Assembly: GCF_001904635.1 (NCBI RefSeq)
Contig: NZ_MRCB01000012.1
Location: forward strand, 1-64,000
Reading direction: 5' to 3'
DNA from: Hydrococcus rivularis NIES-593
GTDB lineage: Bacteria > Cyanobacteriota > Cyanobacteriia > Cyanobacteriales > Microcystaceae
DNA: 64,000 nt
Every line of letters starts with the position of its first letter. Position 1 is the stretch's first letter. The notes below the pieces were generated by a model. The model worked only from the letters and a program-made list of their open reading frames with translations. It did not search any database and had not been told where the DNA came from. Position numbers and translations under genes: made by a program. Below are positions 8,670 to 20,394 of the stretch, piece by piece.

Positions 8670-9203
8670 TTAAAAGCAATTTAAAGTATCGCGGGTGTTT
8701 CGTCCCGTTACTGGATTGGTTCCCCTTGCGATTTCGCATAATTTTTTCTCGGTATCGGGGCGCAACAAAACATCGGTAAAATCCGCCCCGTCGATAATCG
8801 CTCCATTAAACAGCGTATTAGTAGCAAAAGCGCCGACTAATATAGCATTGGTGAAGTTGGCGCGAACTAATCTCGCCGATTCCAAATCGGCGCCAGTGAG
8901 ATCCGCACCCTCGAAATTGGCTGATTCTAAATTAGCGGCGAAAAAGCGTACACCTTGCAATTTTGCGTTGCTGAAGTTGCTCCCCCGCAGATTGGCATGA
9001 TCGAAAATAGAATCGGTCAAATCTTGACCGGAAAAGTCATTTTCGACTAAATTTCGTTTGCCATAATCGATCGCCCAAGCAGGTGCGGCAATTGGGTTGA
9101 AAACCAATGCGATCGCGATTAATAAGACTAATAATGTACGCGCGATCGCAGTAAAAATAGAAGTTTGTTGATTCTGAGTGCGGTTCGCCATCGCGGTTAA
9201 CAT
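8670..9203 (-). CDS. Exported pentapeptide-repeat protein (thylakoid-lumen type)
   Basis: 177 residues. A hydrophobic signal sequence (about residues 17-37) ends in APAWA before IDYGKRNL, so the protein is exported, probably to the thylakoid lumen or periplasm. About 15 pentapeptide units of A(D/N)LXX type follow (for example [15 protein letters not shown] and [18 protein letters not shown]), forming a right-handed beta-helix. The C-terminal tail [20 protein letters not shown] with two cysteines (the second just after it) is shared with lumenal pentapeptide proteins of plants and cyanobacteria. Function is not established. Start may be the ATG at 9203 or 9191. It is divergent from yraN. Confidence 0.88.
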   Translation of the reverse strand: MLTAMANRTQNQQTSIFTAIARTLLVLLIAIALVFNPIAAPAWAIDYGKRNLVENDFSGQDLTDSIFDHANLRGSNFSNAKLQGVRFFAANLESANFEGADLTGADLESARLVRANFTNAILVGAFATNTLFNGAIIDGADFTDVLLRPDTEKKLCEIARGTNPVTGRNTRDTLNCF

Positions 9204-9290
9204 AGAGAAAGTTTCTTGAAAAACAGTAAATTTAAAAGGATTTGTTTTAGGCTAGATATCTGTCATCCTATCAAGAATTGTCTCTCGTTT

Positions 9291-9755
9291 ATGACCCGCG
9301 ATCGCCAATCGAACCATAAAATCGGCAGACTCGGAGAACGATTAGTGTCGCAATGGTTGGAGTCGCGAGGTTGGATAACGCTACATCATCGCTGGTCTAC
9401 TCGTTGGGGAGAAGTTGACGTAATTGCCCAAGCTAAATCCTCCAATACGCTAGCCTTTGTCGAGATCAAAACCCGCGGTCGAGGAAACTGGGATGGTGAG
9501 GGAATTTTAGCGATTACTCCCCAAAAACAGGCAAAACTTTGCCATGCAGCCGCACTATTTCTAGCCGAACGTCCCGATTTAGCCGAGTCTTCTTGTCGCT
9601 TTGACGTGGCTTTGGTTGGCTATCATAAAAGTCAGATTGGCTCGAATCATCTGACAGATACGCGCGATCGCGCTATCGTTCTAGGAAAACCGATTATCTT
9701 GGCAGAATATCAGATGATTTTACACGATTATATCGAGTCAGCTTTTTATTGTTAG
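9291..9755 (+). CDS. yraN: YraN/UPF0102 family nuclease-fold protein
   Basis: 154 residues from the ATG at 9291; the open frame extends to a TTG at 9216 but that extension is rich in unlike residues and lacks family similarity. The PD-(D/E)XK-like core is visible: GRLGERLVSQWLESRGW, then WGEVDVIAQ with the catalytic Asp, then FVEIKTRG (ExK). It resembles Holliday-junction-resolvase-fold nucleases; the cellular role of YraN proteins is unknown. It is divergent from the lumenal pentapeptide gene and followed by a heptamer repeat block. Confidence 0.85.
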   Translation: MTRDRQSNHKIGRLGERLVSQWLESRGWITLHHRWSTRWGEVDVIAQAKSSNTLAFVEIKTRGRGNWDGEGILAITPQKQAKLCHAAALFLAERPDLAESSCRFDVALVGYHKSQIGSNHLTDTRDRAIVLGKPIILAEYQMILHDYIESAFYC

Positions 9756-9828
9756 TCGTTCAACTTAAGCACATCCTCTTTTGCGATCGCGCTCCCGATA
9801 CAAGCGTTCTGTGTTATTTGTCCCGTGT

Positions 9829-9870
9829 AACTAATAACCAATAACTAATAAAAATTACGAATTACGAATT
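9829..9870. repeat. STRR heptanucleotide repeat block
   Basis: Six consecutive 7-nt units: AACTAAT, AACCAAT, AACTAAT, AAAAATT, ACGAATT, ACGAATT. This is the short tandemly repeated repetitive sequence type known in cyanobacteria. It fills the gap between convergent yraN and the SDR gene and ends 3 bp before the SDR stop. Confidence 0.85.
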
Positions 9871-9873
9871 ATC

Positions 9874-10749
9874 CTAACCTCCTAAATAACGGCGCAAGAA
9901 ACTTTCTAGCGACTCCAATTTGATATTGTAAATGGACTCAAGATGGGCAATTTCTTGAGGGGTGCAGAAAAATTCGTTTGCCAACAGCGTCCGCAGCGTA
10001 CCAAGGGAACGTTGGGTTTGAGGATTGAATAATCCTATTGCAGACCGCAAACCATCGAATAGAAATAGGGGAACATTAATAACAATGGGTTCCTTGTTAA
10101 ATAGGCGGGAAAAAATGCGGGGAATATCTTCTCGTTTGAGAACGTCGGGGCCGCCGACGGGCAAAATCTGATTTTTGGCTCCTTCAACGCTAACCGATGC
10201 GATCGCAATTTTAGCAAGATCGTCTGTACTAATAATCGACGAACGATTTTTGGGATCGCCGATGAGTAAATAAATCCCAGTCTCGCGAAATCGTTCTGCC
10301 AAAGGAAGCAGGTTATTCGCAAATCCAGAGGGACGTAAAATCGTATAATTTAACCCGCTAGCGACGAGATATTTTTCGACTTCTCGCTTTGCCTTGAAGA
10401 CGGGCGCATCTTCATATCCTCTATCTACCCCCAAAACGGATATAAAAACGAAATGCTTGACATTATTAGCTTTTGCTTGGTCGATTAATGCTATATTAGC
10501 TCGATAATCTAGTGCCTGCGGATCGCCATTGGAACCATGGGCGCTAATAATATATTCGACTCCCTGACAAGCTTTCTCGATATCTCGATCTTGTCGCAAA
10601 TCGCCGATAAAAATTTCTGCCCCTCGATGTTCTAATTCTTCGTAACGAGAAAACAGCCGTACAAATGCTCGCACGGGGGTTTCTTGTTCTCTGAGTTGTC
10701 TGACGATGCGACGACCTAGCGATCCCGTTGCCCCAGTGACTAAAAACAT
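9874..10749 (-). CDS. NmrA/Ycf39-like atypical SDR, NAD(P)-binding
   Basis: 291 residues. The Rossmann motif VTGATGSLGRRIVRQL lies at the very N-terminus, followed by GAEIFIGDLRQ (the GD-L block), FVFISVLGV and YTILRPSGF. The YxxxK pair of classical SDRs is replaced by a degenerate FKAKREVEKYL, as in atypical SDRs of the Ycf39/HCF244 and NmrA groups. Members of this group act in pigment or photosystem assembly or as NAD(P) sensors, but this one is not Ycf39 itself. Start is the ATG at 10749 with GAGGTG upstream. Divergent from ubiD, 74 bp apart. Confidence 0.82.
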   Translation of the reverse strand: MFLVTGATGSLGRRIVRQLREQETPVRAFVRLFSRYEELEHRGAEIFIGDLRQDRDIEKACQGVEYIISAHGSNGDPQALDYRANIALIDQAKANNVKHFVFISVLGVDRGYEDAPVFKAKREVEKYLVASGLNYTILRPSGFANNLLPLAERFRETGIYLLIGDPKNRSSIISTDDLAKIAIASVSVEGAKNQILPVGGPDVLKREDIPRIFSRLFNKEPIVINVPLFLFDGLRSAIGLFNPQTQRSLGTLRTLLANEFFCTPQEIAHLESIYNIKLESLESFLRRYLGG

Positions 10750-10823
10750 GAACGAGCACCTCTATCTAATTTCTACTAACTTGGTATAAGTAGACCAATT
10801 TGAGCGCTTTAACTATTTCAATT

Positions 10824-12332
10824 ATGGCAAGAGACTTGCGGGGATTCATCAAACTATTGGAAGAAAAGGGACAACTACGACGCATTAGCACCCTGGTCGA
10901 TCCCGATCTCGAAATTGCCGAGATTTCTAACCGAATGCTACAAGCAGGGGGTCCTGCCCTACTGTTTGAAAATGTCAAAGGTGCGTCCTTTCCCGTTGCG
11001 ATTAACTTGATGGGAACGGTAGAGAGAATTTGCTGGGCAATGAACATGCAGCATCCCGAAGAGTTAGAGGCACTAGGAAAGAAACTGGCAATGCTGCAAC
11101 AACCCAAACCTCCGAAAAAGTTGTCTCAAGCAGTCGATTTTGGGAAAGTTCTCTTCGATGTCCTCAAAGCAAAACCGGGAAAAAGTTTTTTCCCACCTTG
11201 TCGGCAAGTAATAGTCGAAGGAGATAATTTAGATCTCAACAAAATTCCGCTCATTCGTCCCTATCCCGGCGATGCTGGCAAGATTATTACGTTGGGATTG
11301 GTCATCACCAAAGATTGCGAGACGGGAACGCCCAACGTCGGCGTATATCGCTTGCAACTCCAGTCGAAAACTAGCATGACCGTCCATTGGCTATCGGTAC
11401 GCGGCGGGGCAAGACATCTACGCAAGGCGGCACAGAGAGGGAAAAAGTTAGAAGTTGCGATCGCTCTCGGCGTCGATCCTCTCATCATTATGGCAGCCGC
11501 TACCCCCATTCCGGTAGATCTCTCAGAATGGCTATTTGCTGGGTTATATGGCGGTTCGGGGGTGCAATTGGCAAAATGCAAAACCCTCGATTTAGAAGTG
11601 CCCTCAAACTCAGAAATCGTCTTAGAAGGAACGATTACGCCTGGGGAGGTATTACCCGACGGGCCCTTTGGCGATCACATGGGATATTACGGCGGCGTGG
11701 AAGATTCGCCTCTGATTCGTTTCCACTGCATGACCCATCGCAAAGACCCAATTTATTTAACCACATTTAGCGGTCGTCCTCCCAAGGAAGAGGCAATGAT
11801 GGCTATTGCTTTGAATCGAATCTATACGCCGATTTTGCGTCAACAAGTTTCAGAAATTACTGACTTTTTCTTACCAATGGAGGCACTTAGTTACAAAGCA
11901 GCCATTATCTCCATCGACAAAGCCTATCCAGGACAAGCAAAACGGGCGGCATTGGCGTTTTGGAGTGCTCTGCCTCAATTTACTTATACCAAGTTTGTCA
12001 TTGTTGTAGATAAAGACATTAATATCCGCGATCCGCGTCAAGTTGTTTGGGCAATTAGTTCTAAAGTTGACCCGTCAAGAGATGTATTTATTCTGCCAGA
12101 AACGCCATTTGATAGTTTAGATTTTGCCAGTCAAAAGATCGGTTTGGGCGGCAGAATGGGCATCGATGCGACAACTAAAATTCCTCCCGAAACCGAACAC
12201 GAATGGGGCGCAGTTTTGGAGTCCGATCCCGATGTGGCAGCAATGGTCGATCGCCGTTGGGCAGAATATGGATTAGCGGATTTAAATTTGCAACAAGTCG
12301 ATCCCAATTTGTTCGGGTATGAGATGAGATGA
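10824..12332 (+). CDS. ubiD: UbiD-family prenyl-FMN-dependent decarboxylase
   Basis: 502 residues from the ATG at 10824 (an upstream TTG at 10800 is in frame but less likely). The UbiD hallmark sequences are present: LDLNKIPLIRPYPGDAGK, TPNVGVYRLQ (prFMN/metal site Asn), SVRGGARHLRKAAQRGKK, and PDGPFGDHMGYYGG. In E. coli UbiD removes the carboxylate of 3-octaprenyl-4-hydroxybenzoate. In cyanobacteria a homologue is thought to serve plastoquinone synthesis by an analogous decarboxylation. No ubiX flavin prenyltransferase is adjacent. Converges on pntB. Confidence 0.9.
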   Translation: MARDLRGFIKLLEEKGQLRRISTLVDPDLEIAEISNRMLQAGGPALLFENVKGASFPVAINLMGTVERICWAMNMQHPEELEALGKKLAMLQQPKPPKKLSQAVDFGKVLFDVLKAKPGKSFFPPCRQVIVEGDNLDLNKIPLIRPYPGDAGKIITLGLVITKDCETGTPNVGVYRLQLQSKTSMTVHWLSVRGGARHLRKAAQRGKKLEVAIALGVDPLIIMAAATPIPVDLSEWLFAGLYGGSGVQLAKCKTLDLEVPSNSEIVLEGTITPGEVLPDGPFGDHMGYYGGVEDSPLIRFHCMTHRKDPIYLTTFSGRPPKEEAMMAIALNRIYTPILRQQVSEITDFFLPMEALSYKAAIISIDKAYPGQAKRAALAFWSALPQFTYTKFVIVVDKDINIRDPRQVVWAISSKVDPSRDVFILPETPFDSLDFASQKIGLGGRMGIDATTKIPPETEHEWGAVLESDPDVAAMVDRRWAEYGLADLNLQQVDPNLFGYEMR

Positions 12333-12356
12333 TTGAATTTCGCTCAATTTTCAATT

Positions 12357-12402
12357 GACGGGGAAGGGGGAAGGGAAAAATTCCTCTTCCCGTTCCCTCG
12401 AT
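12357..12402. terminator. Imperfect G/A-rich inverted repeat
   Basis: A GGGGAAGGGGGAAGGGAA arm can fold back on TTCCTCTTCCCGTTCCC with small bulges. It lies between the convergent stops of ubiD and pntB and could terminate both. The pairing is imperfect, so support is weak. Confidence 0.4.
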
Positions 12403-12426
12403 CGCTTTAAAACACTATCATCGAAC

Positions 12427-13866
12427 TCACGTTGCCACTAACGCTTTTTCTGTGGCAACGCCTGCGCCCTCGCGCAAGCGAACTAGGAGGGCATCTACAT
12501 TCTTCTTCGCATCGCCAAAGAGCATTTGCGTATTCTCTCTGTAGAATAAAGGATTCTCGACTCCTGCATAACCGCTTGCCATACTGCGCTTCATGACAAC
12601 TACATGAGCAGCTTTCCAAACTTCTAGCACGGGCATCCCAGCGATGGGACTGTTCGGATCTTCTAGGGCGCTGGGGTTTACGGTATCGTTAGCCCCAATC
12701 ACCAGCACCACATCCGTTTTCGGGAAGTCCGCGTTGATCTCGTCCATTTCTAGAACGATATCGTAAGGTACTTTTGCCTCCGCTAGCAGTACGTTCATAT
12801 GTCCGGGAAGTCGTCCGGCTACAGGATGGATGCCAAAGCGGACGTTAACGCCGCGATCGCGTAAAATCTTAGTAATCTCCGATACGGCGTGCTGTGCTTG
12901 GGCAACTGCCATACCATAACCGGGGGTAATAATAACGCTCTTGGCATTGCGTAACAGTTCGGCAGTTTCTTCAACCGTCGTTGAATTGACTTTACCGGCA
13001 GGTTTTTGTTCTGCTGTCGCAGCGGTTTTGCCTACCCCTTCGCCAAAACCGCCCAGAATCACGCTAATAAAGGAGCGATTCATAGCACGACACATAATAT
13101 AACTCAAAATCGCGCCGCTACTGCCGACTAGCGCCCCCGTGATGATAAGCAGGTCGTTAGATAGCATAAATCCTGCTGCCGCTGCTGCCCAACCGGAATA
13201 ACTGTTGAGCATGGAAATCACGACTGGCATATCCGCACCACCAATAGCTGCTACCAGATGTATTCCTAGGACGCAAGCAATTCCCGTCATGATTAATAAG
13301 GGTTGCAGTCCGTTGGGAAACTCTGCGCCCATAAATTGAAATCCCAGCCATACGGAAGCGACTAACATGCCCAGATTGAGTAAGTGGCGTGCTGGCAGCA
13401 TCAAGGGTTTGCTGCTAATAATAGCTCGCAGTTTCCCGAAAGCCACTATCGATCCCGTAAAGGTGATTGCCCCGATGAAGACTCCGACATAGATTTCAAT
13501 TTGGTGAATGGTTTCTTCTGTCCCGACTAAGGAAGGATCGGGGCTGAGATAATTAGCTATCCCCACCAGCACGGCTGCCAAACCGACAAAACTGTGCAGC
13601 ATTGCCACCAATTCTGGCATTGAGGTCATGGCAACGCGAGAAGCCACGATCGCACCGATAATAGCACCCGGCAGGATTACAGAAACTAAAAGCCCATATC
13701 CCGTTACCTGGGGACTCAACGCGGTCGCGACAAAGGCGATTAGCATGCCAATGATGCCGTAAATATTGCCTTTACGCGCCGTTTCCTGATGCGATAATCC
13801 CCCCAGGCTCAGAATAAATAAAGCACTTGCCGCAATATATGCGACTGATAGCAAGCTATTTGACAT
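12427..13866 (-). CDS. pntB: NAD(P) transhydrogenase subunit beta
   Basis: 479 residues. The N-terminal two thirds form about nine membrane helices (dII). The C-terminal dIII domain binds NADP(H), with [32 protein letters not shown] and [15 protein letters not shown] as the Rossmann-like nucleotide loops. With PntA it couples hydride transfer from NADH to NADP to proton movement across the membrane. AAGGA lies at good spacing before the ATG at 13866. It sits 79 bp downstream of pntA on the same strand, an operon in the usual order. Confidence 0.96.
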   Translation of the reverse strand: MSNSLLSVAYIAASALFILSLGGLSHQETARKGNIYGIIGMLIAFVATALSPQVTGYGLLVSVILPGAIIGAIVASRVAMTSMPELVAMLHSFVGLAAVLVGIANYLSPDPSLVGTEETIHQIEIYVGVFIGAITFTGSIVAFGKLRAIISSKPLMLPARHLLNLGMLVASVWLGFQFMGAEFPNGLQPLLIMTGIACVLGIHLVAAIGGADMPVVISMLNSYSGWAAAAAGFMLSNDLLIITGALVGSSGAILSYIMCRAMNRSFISVILGGFGEGVGKTAATAEQKPAGKVNSTTVEETAELLRNAKSVIITPGYGMAVAQAQHAVSEITKILRDRGVNVRFGIHPVAGRLPGHMNVLLAEAKVPYDIVLEMDEINADFPKTDVVLVIGANDTVNPSALEDPNSPIAGMPVLEVWKAAHVVVMKRSMASGYAGVENPLFYRENTQMLFGDAKKNVDALLVRLREGAGVATEKALVAT

Positions 13867-13880
13867 AATTTCCTTTTTTG

Positions 13881-13904
13881 TTAGTTGTTAGTTGTTGGTT
13901 ATTA
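13881..13904. repeat. STRR heptamers between pntA and pntB
   Basis: TTAGTTG TTAGTTG TTGGTTA TTAG, three units plus a remainder, just upstream of pntB within the presumed pnt transcript. On the mRNA strand it reads as AAC/TAA-rich heptamers. No function is known for such blocks. Confidence 0.75.
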
Positions 13905-13945
13905 GCGATCGGTGATTTTCTTCCTGCTAACCACTAACCAATTCT

Positions 13946-15553
13946 TTATTTGCTAAACATCCTCAGCATCCGTTGGGTAACCAGGAAGCCGCCAGAAACG
14001 TTAATGGTTCCTACCAAAACTGCGATCGCGCCCAAGATCGTGGTTGGCGAATTCAGAGAACCGGAAATCTGAAGCATGCCGCCAATAATGATGATGCCGC
14101 TAATCGCGTTCGTCACGCTCATCAAAGGCGTATGCAGCGCTGGCGTTACACTCCAAATCACCTGCCAACCGACAAAGCAAGCGAGGACGAATACCGTGAA
14201 GTGCGACAGGAACGAGGGCGGCGCAACAGCTCCAACTCCAAATAGCGCTAAACCTGCCAGTACAATCCAGAGTAAGCCGCTAATTCCCTTTTTTTGAGTT
14301 TCTTTTGCGGCTACTGTTGAAGCTGCCGCTTGCGATTGAGAGGTTGCTTGGGTTTGGGGAGAGGGAGTACTGGGTTTCGGTGGGGGCCAAGTGACTTTTC
14401 CTTCGTGGAGTACTAAAGCACCTCGAACGACTTCGTCTTCAAAATCGACCTTATAGTCTTCTGCCCCGCCCATATCTTTGAGCAGATGCCAAAGATTGGT
14501 GCCATAAAGCTGACTCGACTGAGTTGCCATGCGACTGGGCAAATCTGTTAACCCAATAATGGTTACTCCTTTGTAACGATAAACCTCTCCTGGCTTTGTT
14601 ACTTCGCAGTTTCCCCCCTGTTCCGCCGCCATATCGACAATGACGGAACCATCCTTCATGCTCGATACCATTTCCTCGGTAATCAGACGCGGGGCAGGTT
14701 TGCCTGGAATCAGTGCCGTAGTAATGATAATGTCTACGTCTTTCGCTTGCTGGGCAAATAGCGCCATCTCGGCTTCGATGAATTCCTTGCTCATCACCTT
14801 GGCGTAACCGCCTTCGCCCGTTCCTTCTTCTTTAAAGTCCAGTTCCAAAAACTCTGCGCCCATGCTCTCGACTTGCTCTTTCACTTCGGGGCGAGTATCG
14901 AAAGCGCGAACGATCGCTCCCAATCCTTTGGCGGCTCCAATCGCAGCCAGTCCGGCTACACCAGCACCAATCACTAAAACTTTGGCTGGCGGCATTTTTC
15001 CGGCTGCCGTAATCTGTCCGGTAAAGAAGCGCCCAAAGTGATTGGCTGCCTCAACTACCGCCCGATAGCCAGCGATATTGGCCATCGAACTGAGCGCATC
15101 CATTTTCTGAGCGCGGCTGATGCGCGGCACTGCATCCATCGCTAATACAGTAGCTCGGCGAGCGGCTAGCTTTTGCAGTAGTTCTTGATTTTGGGCGGGC
15201 CAGATAAAACTAATCAGGGTTCCCCCTTCAGGAAACATTTCGACTTCTTGAGGTTCGGGGGCGCGCACTTTTAAAATAATATCTGATTCTGCCCAGAGCG
15301 TTCGAGTATCGGGAACAATCCGACAGCCTGCTTCTGTGTAAGCTTCATCGGAGAAATTTGCAGCTACTCCCGCCCCTGCTTCAATGAAAATTTCAAAACC
15401 CAGCTTTTGGAGCTTCTTAGCTGTATCGGGTGTAACAGCAACTCGGCACTCGTTAGGATAAATTTCTTTAGGTACGCCGATTTTTTTAGGCTTTTTGGAT
15501 CGCAAGACAGATTTTTCGTCTGTCTCAAGCTCTTTTGGGACAGCTACAGTCAT
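13946..15553 (-). CDS. pntA: NAD(P) transhydrogenase subunit alpha (dI + membrane segment)
   Basis: 535 residues, with the NAD(H)-binding dI domain (residues about 20-390) fused to a C-terminal membrane part. dI shows KIGVPKEIYPNECRVAVTPD, MDAVPRISRAQKMDALSSMA, the NAD motif VLVIGAGVAGLAAIGAAKGLG and GQITAAGKMPPAKV. A low-complexity Ser/Thr/Gln/Ala linker (about residues 390-420) leads to three or four helices, including HTVFVLACFVGWQVIWSV-like hydrophobic stretches. Some bacteria split these as PntAA and PntAB; here they are one chain. AAGGAG is 9 nt before the ATG. First gene of pntAB. Confidence 0.96.
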   Translation of the reverse strand: MTVAVPKELETDEKSVLRSKKPKKIGVPKEIYPNECRVAVTPDTAKKLQKLGFEIFIEAGAGVAANFSDEAYTEAGCRIVPDTRTLWAESDIILKVRAPEPQEVEMFPEGGTLISFIWPAQNQELLQKLAARRATVLAMDAVPRISRAQKMDALSSMANIAGYRAVVEAANHFGRFFTGQITAAGKMPPAKVLVIGAGVAGLAAIGAAKGLGAIVRAFDTRPEVKEQVESMGAEFLELDFKEEGTGEGGYAKVMSKEFIEAEMALFAQQAKDVDIIITTALIPGKPAPRLITEEMVSSMKDGSVIVDMAAEQGGNCEVTKPGEVYRYKGVTIIGLTDLPSRMATQSSQLYGTNLWHLLKDMGGAEDYKVDFEDEVVRGALVLHEGKVTWPPPKPSTPSPQTQATSQSQAAASTVAAKETQKKGISGLLWIVLAGLALFGVGAVAPPSFLSHFTVFVLACFVGWQVIWSVTPALHTPLMSVTNAISGIIIIGGMLQISGSLNSPTTILGAIAVLVGTINVSGGFLVTQRMLRMFSK

Positions 15554-17392
<1,839 letters not shown>

Positions 17393-17496
17393 TACTATTT
17401 TAAATTTAGTTCAAGAAATTAGCTCGACTAAATGTATCTGAAAGCGTCACATCGGGTAATAATTAAAAAAGTTGGTAGGTTCAAGGCAATTAAAAC

Positions 17497-18426
17497 ATGG
17501 TCACGACAGATGAAATAGTAGCAGAGGAGAAACAATCGTCAAATTTCGATCTGGCTTTCTACCTAGAGGAAAAAAAACAGTTGGTAGAAGCTGCTTTAGA
17601 GCGATCGCTCTCCATCGGCAAGCCAGAAAAAATTTACGAGGCGATGCGTTATTCGCTATTGGCAGGGGGAAAGCGCTTGCGCCCGATTCTTTGCCTTGCA
17701 ACCTGCGAACTGACTGGCGGAACAACAGAAATGGCGATGCCGACCGCCTGCGCCCTAGAAATGATTCATACCATGTCATTGATTCACGACGACCTCCCAG
17801 CCATGGACAATGACGATTACAGGCGGGGCAAGTTAACCAACCACAAAGTTTTTGGCGAAGATATTGCGATTTTAGCAGGCGACGGTTTGTTGGCTTACGC
17901 TTTTGAATACGTAGCCGCTCAGACTCAAAACGTTCCCCCTCAGAGAATCCTAGATGTCATTGCCCGTCTGGGTCGTACCGTAGGCGCAGCCGGATTGGTG
18001 GGCGGTCAAGTGCTAGATTTAGAATCGGAAGGCCAACCCGACATTTCCGTCGATACCCTGACGTTTATTCACACCCACAAAACCGGAGCTTTGTTGGAAA
18101 CGTCGGTAGTTTCGGGAGCTATACTAGCGGGTGCATCGGATGACGAGATCCAACGGTTGTCTAAGTACGCGCAAGATATCGGTTTAGCCTTTCAGATCGT
18201 AGACGATATTTTAGATGTTACGGCTACGCAAGAAGAATTGGGGAAAACGGCAGGAAAAGACTTACAGGCGCAAAAAGCTACCTATCCGAGTCTATGGGGA
18301 CTAGAGGAATCGAGAAAACAAGCCCAGCAGCTAGTGGATGCGGCTATTGCTGAGTTAGCTTCTTATGGGGAGGAAGCAGAACCCTTAAGAGCGATCGCCA
18401 GCTATATCGTGACCCGCAAACACTAA
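17497..18426 (+). CDS. crtE: Geranylgeranyl/farnesyl diphosphate synthase
   Basis: 309-residue class I prenyltransferase that condenses isopentenyl diphosphate with allylic diphosphates to make the C20 precursor of carotenoids, phytol and plastoquinone side chains. The first aspartate-rich motif is [15 protein letters not shown] (DDX4D type), the second is [26 protein letters not shown] and the ELTGG block are also present. Cyanobacterial homologues are called crtE; product length cannot be fixed from sequence. It precedes the DUF212 gene by 20 bp, an arrangement frequent in cyanobacteria, so they likely share a transcript. Confidence 0.93.
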   Translation: MVTTDEIVAEEKQSSNFDLAFYLEEKKQLVEAALERSLSIGKPEKIYEAMRYSLLAGGKRLRPILCLATCELTGGTTEMAMPTACALEMIHTMSLIHDDLPAMDNDDYRRGKLTNHKVFGEDIAILAGDGLLAYAFEYVAAQTQNVPPQRILDVIARLGRTVGAAGLVGGQVLDLESEGQPDISVDTLTFIHTHKTGALLETSVVSGAILAGASDDEIQRLSKYAQDIGLAFQIVDDILDVTATQEELGKTAGKDLQAQKATYPSLWGLEESRKQAQQLVDAAIAELASYGEEAEPLRAIASYIVTRKH

Positions 18427-18446
18427 ACCGCCTAAAACCATTTATC

Positions 18447-18902
18447 ATGTACGATTTTGAAACAATTTTGAGCAATCGGGTATTAATAGTTTCGCTTCTG
18501 GCTTGTTTTATCGCTCAGGGACTGAAATTTTTTATTGAATTAATCAGAAATGGGAAGGTTAACCTACGATATTTGGTGACGACGGGGGGAATGCCGAGTG
18601 CTCATTCTGCCCTAGTCGGGTCGCTAGCAACTGGCGTGGGATTGACAGCGGGGTGGTCGTCGCCCGAATTCGCGATCGCTTGTCTGTTTGCGGTAATTGT
18701 TATGTACGATGCGGCAGGCGTTCGTCAGGCGGCGGGCAAACAGGCGCGAATTCTCAATCAAATTCTCGATGAATTTTTTCACGACAGACACCAATTAAAT
18801 GAGGAACGGCTCAAAGAATTATTGGGACATACCCCCTTTCAAGTCTTTGTCGGATTGGCGTTGGGAATCGGGATTTCTCTGATTGCCTTTCCCGCTTGGT
18901 GA
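18447..18902 (+). CDS. Divergent PAP2 family (DUF212) membrane protein
   Basis: 151 residues with about four membrane segments. Family signatures are GGMPSAHSALVGSLATGVGL and the block MYDAAGVRQAAGKQARILN. The SAHS and later HDRHQLNE (start of a Leu-Lys-Glu helix) resemble motifs of PAP2 phosphatases, where His residues act on lipid phosphates. It may dephosphorylate a prenyl or other lipid phosphate, which would fit its place after crtE. Activity is an inference. Confidence 0.85.
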   Translation: MYDFETILSNRVLIVSLLACFIAQGLKFFIELIRNGKVNLRYLVTTGGMPSAHSALVGSLATGVGLTAGWSSPEFAIACLFAVIVMYDAAGVRQAAGKQARILNQILDEFFHDRHQLNEERLKELLGHTPFQVFVGLALGIGISLIAFPAW

Positions 18903-19115
18903 TCGATTGGTTTCGGATCGACATAACATGCAAGGGCGAAGCGATTAGCTAGTGCTTGCATCTCTATAAGCTAGATTCTTCGTTGGGCGGAGCCTGTCCT
19001 CGAACGAAGTGAAGGAGGACTCCACTCACAATGGCAAAGAATCCTTTTCAGACATCCTCTAAGCCATTAAAGCGGTTTATTATGCTGTAACATAACGCAC
19101 CGCTTTTATTTTCAT

Positions 19116-19436
19116 TTAAATCTCTTCAACTTCCAGTTGAGCGACAGTAATAGCTGCAAAGGCAAAAGCAAAGACAATCGGCATAGGACACCGCAGAATA
19201 TAGCTAAGCGCAGCAGCAACGAGCGCTAACACCGTAGCAGAAATTATCCACACTTTTTCTTCAGGACACAATCCCTTTTCCGCTTTAATTGCTCTTAGAG
19301 TTTTAGTAGGAATTGGTTCTGGAATTACTGCACCCGGAGGAAACGCCCAATAAAAGTCGCGACGTTCCATAAACAAGTCCGTCCAGCCATTATTGTCGCA
19401 CCATTCCTGAATCCAACCATCGCAGTAGTGTTTCAT
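19116..19436 (-). CDS. Small membrane protein, cyanobacterial hypothetical
   Basis: 106 residues that I cannot assign. The N-terminal half is soluble and rich in Trp (GWIQEWCDNNGWTDLF), and the second half holds two membrane segments (WIISATVLALVAAALSYIL and PMPIVFAFAFAAITVA). It ends in an acidic LEVEEI. It stands alone between two intergenic gaps of about 200 bp. Composition and start look normal, so it is likely a real gene. Confidence 0.65.
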   Translation of the reverse strand: MKHYCDGWIQEWCDNNGWTDLFMERRDFYWAFPPGAVIPEPIPTKTLRAIKAEKGLCPEEKVWIISATVLALVAAALSYILRCPMPIVFAFAFAAITVAQLEVEEI

Positions 19437-19634
19437 AATTCCTTAAGACAATCTTTGAAAATTTACGAATTTTTGTAACAGAAATAAATAACAGCTAGAA
19501 GTTGGACTTTTATAATAGCAAGGCTAGCCCAGAGAGAGGTTTAATTCAATAAAACTTAATACTAAAAATTGAGAATTTTTAACCAAATGATGATTGATAA
19601 GTTTAAGCAAAAATACTCGAATACTTTGTAAAAG

Positions 19635-20195
19635 TTAGTAAAGAAAAGTGCTTGTTTCGGTACAGACAGCTTGCAATCTTTTATCCCAAGGTTCGACAGG
19701 AAGTTGGGGTAAATGTGCAAAATCAAAGATAACTCCCACTGTAGGAATCTTCGACCACTGAGGAGAAGCGAGCAAGCGGTCGTAAAACCCTCCTCCGTAA
19801 CCTAAACGATAGCCCTGGTAGTCACAAGCGACAGCAGGAACGAGAATGAGATCGACTTGTGAAGGGTGTAGGGACGGCGCATCGGGGAAGGGTTCATCAA
19901 TGCCGTAAATTCCGGATTGTAAGGGATCGCCGGGACGCCAGCGATGCCAAACTAAAGACTTTTCAACGCAGCGCGAAAATCCCCAGCGACGGTTAGCAGT
20001 AAATAAGGGACTGAGATCCGGTTCTTGACGAAAACTGAAATAGGCAAGAACGGTTTTTGCTTCGATAAATAGCGATAGTGTTTGTAACTTCTCGCAGAGG
20101 CGATCGCTTTTTTCTCGCCAGATATCTTGAGGCAGCGATCGCCGTTTTTTTAACAGTTCTTGACGTAATTGAATTTTATGTTGCTGCTGTTTCAT
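19635..20195 (-). CDS. 5-formyltetrahydrofolate cyclo-ligase
   Basis: 186-residue cytosolic enzyme that converts 5-formyl-THF to 5,10-methenyl-THF with ATP. Recognised by RRSLPQDIWREKSDRLCEKL near the N-terminus (an Arg/Lys-rich ATP site), FRQEPDLSPLF, then the family signature LGYGGGFYDRLLAS near residue 130, preceded by DLILVPAVACDYQGYRLG. Single gene with its own promoter region upstream. Confidence 0.92.
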   Translation of the reverse strand: MKQQQHKIQLRQELLKKRRSLPQDIWREKSDRLCEKLQTLSLFIEAKTVLAYFSFRQEPDLSPLFTANRRWGFSRCVEKSLVWHRWRPGDPLQSGIYGIDEPFPDAPSLHPSQVDLILVPAVACDYQGYRLGYGGGFYDRLLASPQWSKIPTVGVIFDFAHLPQLPVEPWDKRLQAVCTETSTFLY

Positions 20196-20394
20196 TGATA
20201 AACCAACGATGCGAGATGAGGTAAGCTATAAATTATAAAATTTTTCACAAAAAATTGACCCAATAGGATCGCTATTAGTCAATTCCAGAGAGAATTTTTA
20301 CTTTTTGACTCTATGGCTCCGAACGCTATTTATAGGCTAGCATCAGTCATTTCGGCTACTACTATCCTAACTTTTTTGGGTATTAGGAGAAGCA

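Noticed and set aside
18903-19115. GC-rich stretch near 18.98-19.03 kb as an RNA gene
   Set aside because: It resembles dispersed repeat sequence and shows no known cloverleaf or stable RNA fold.
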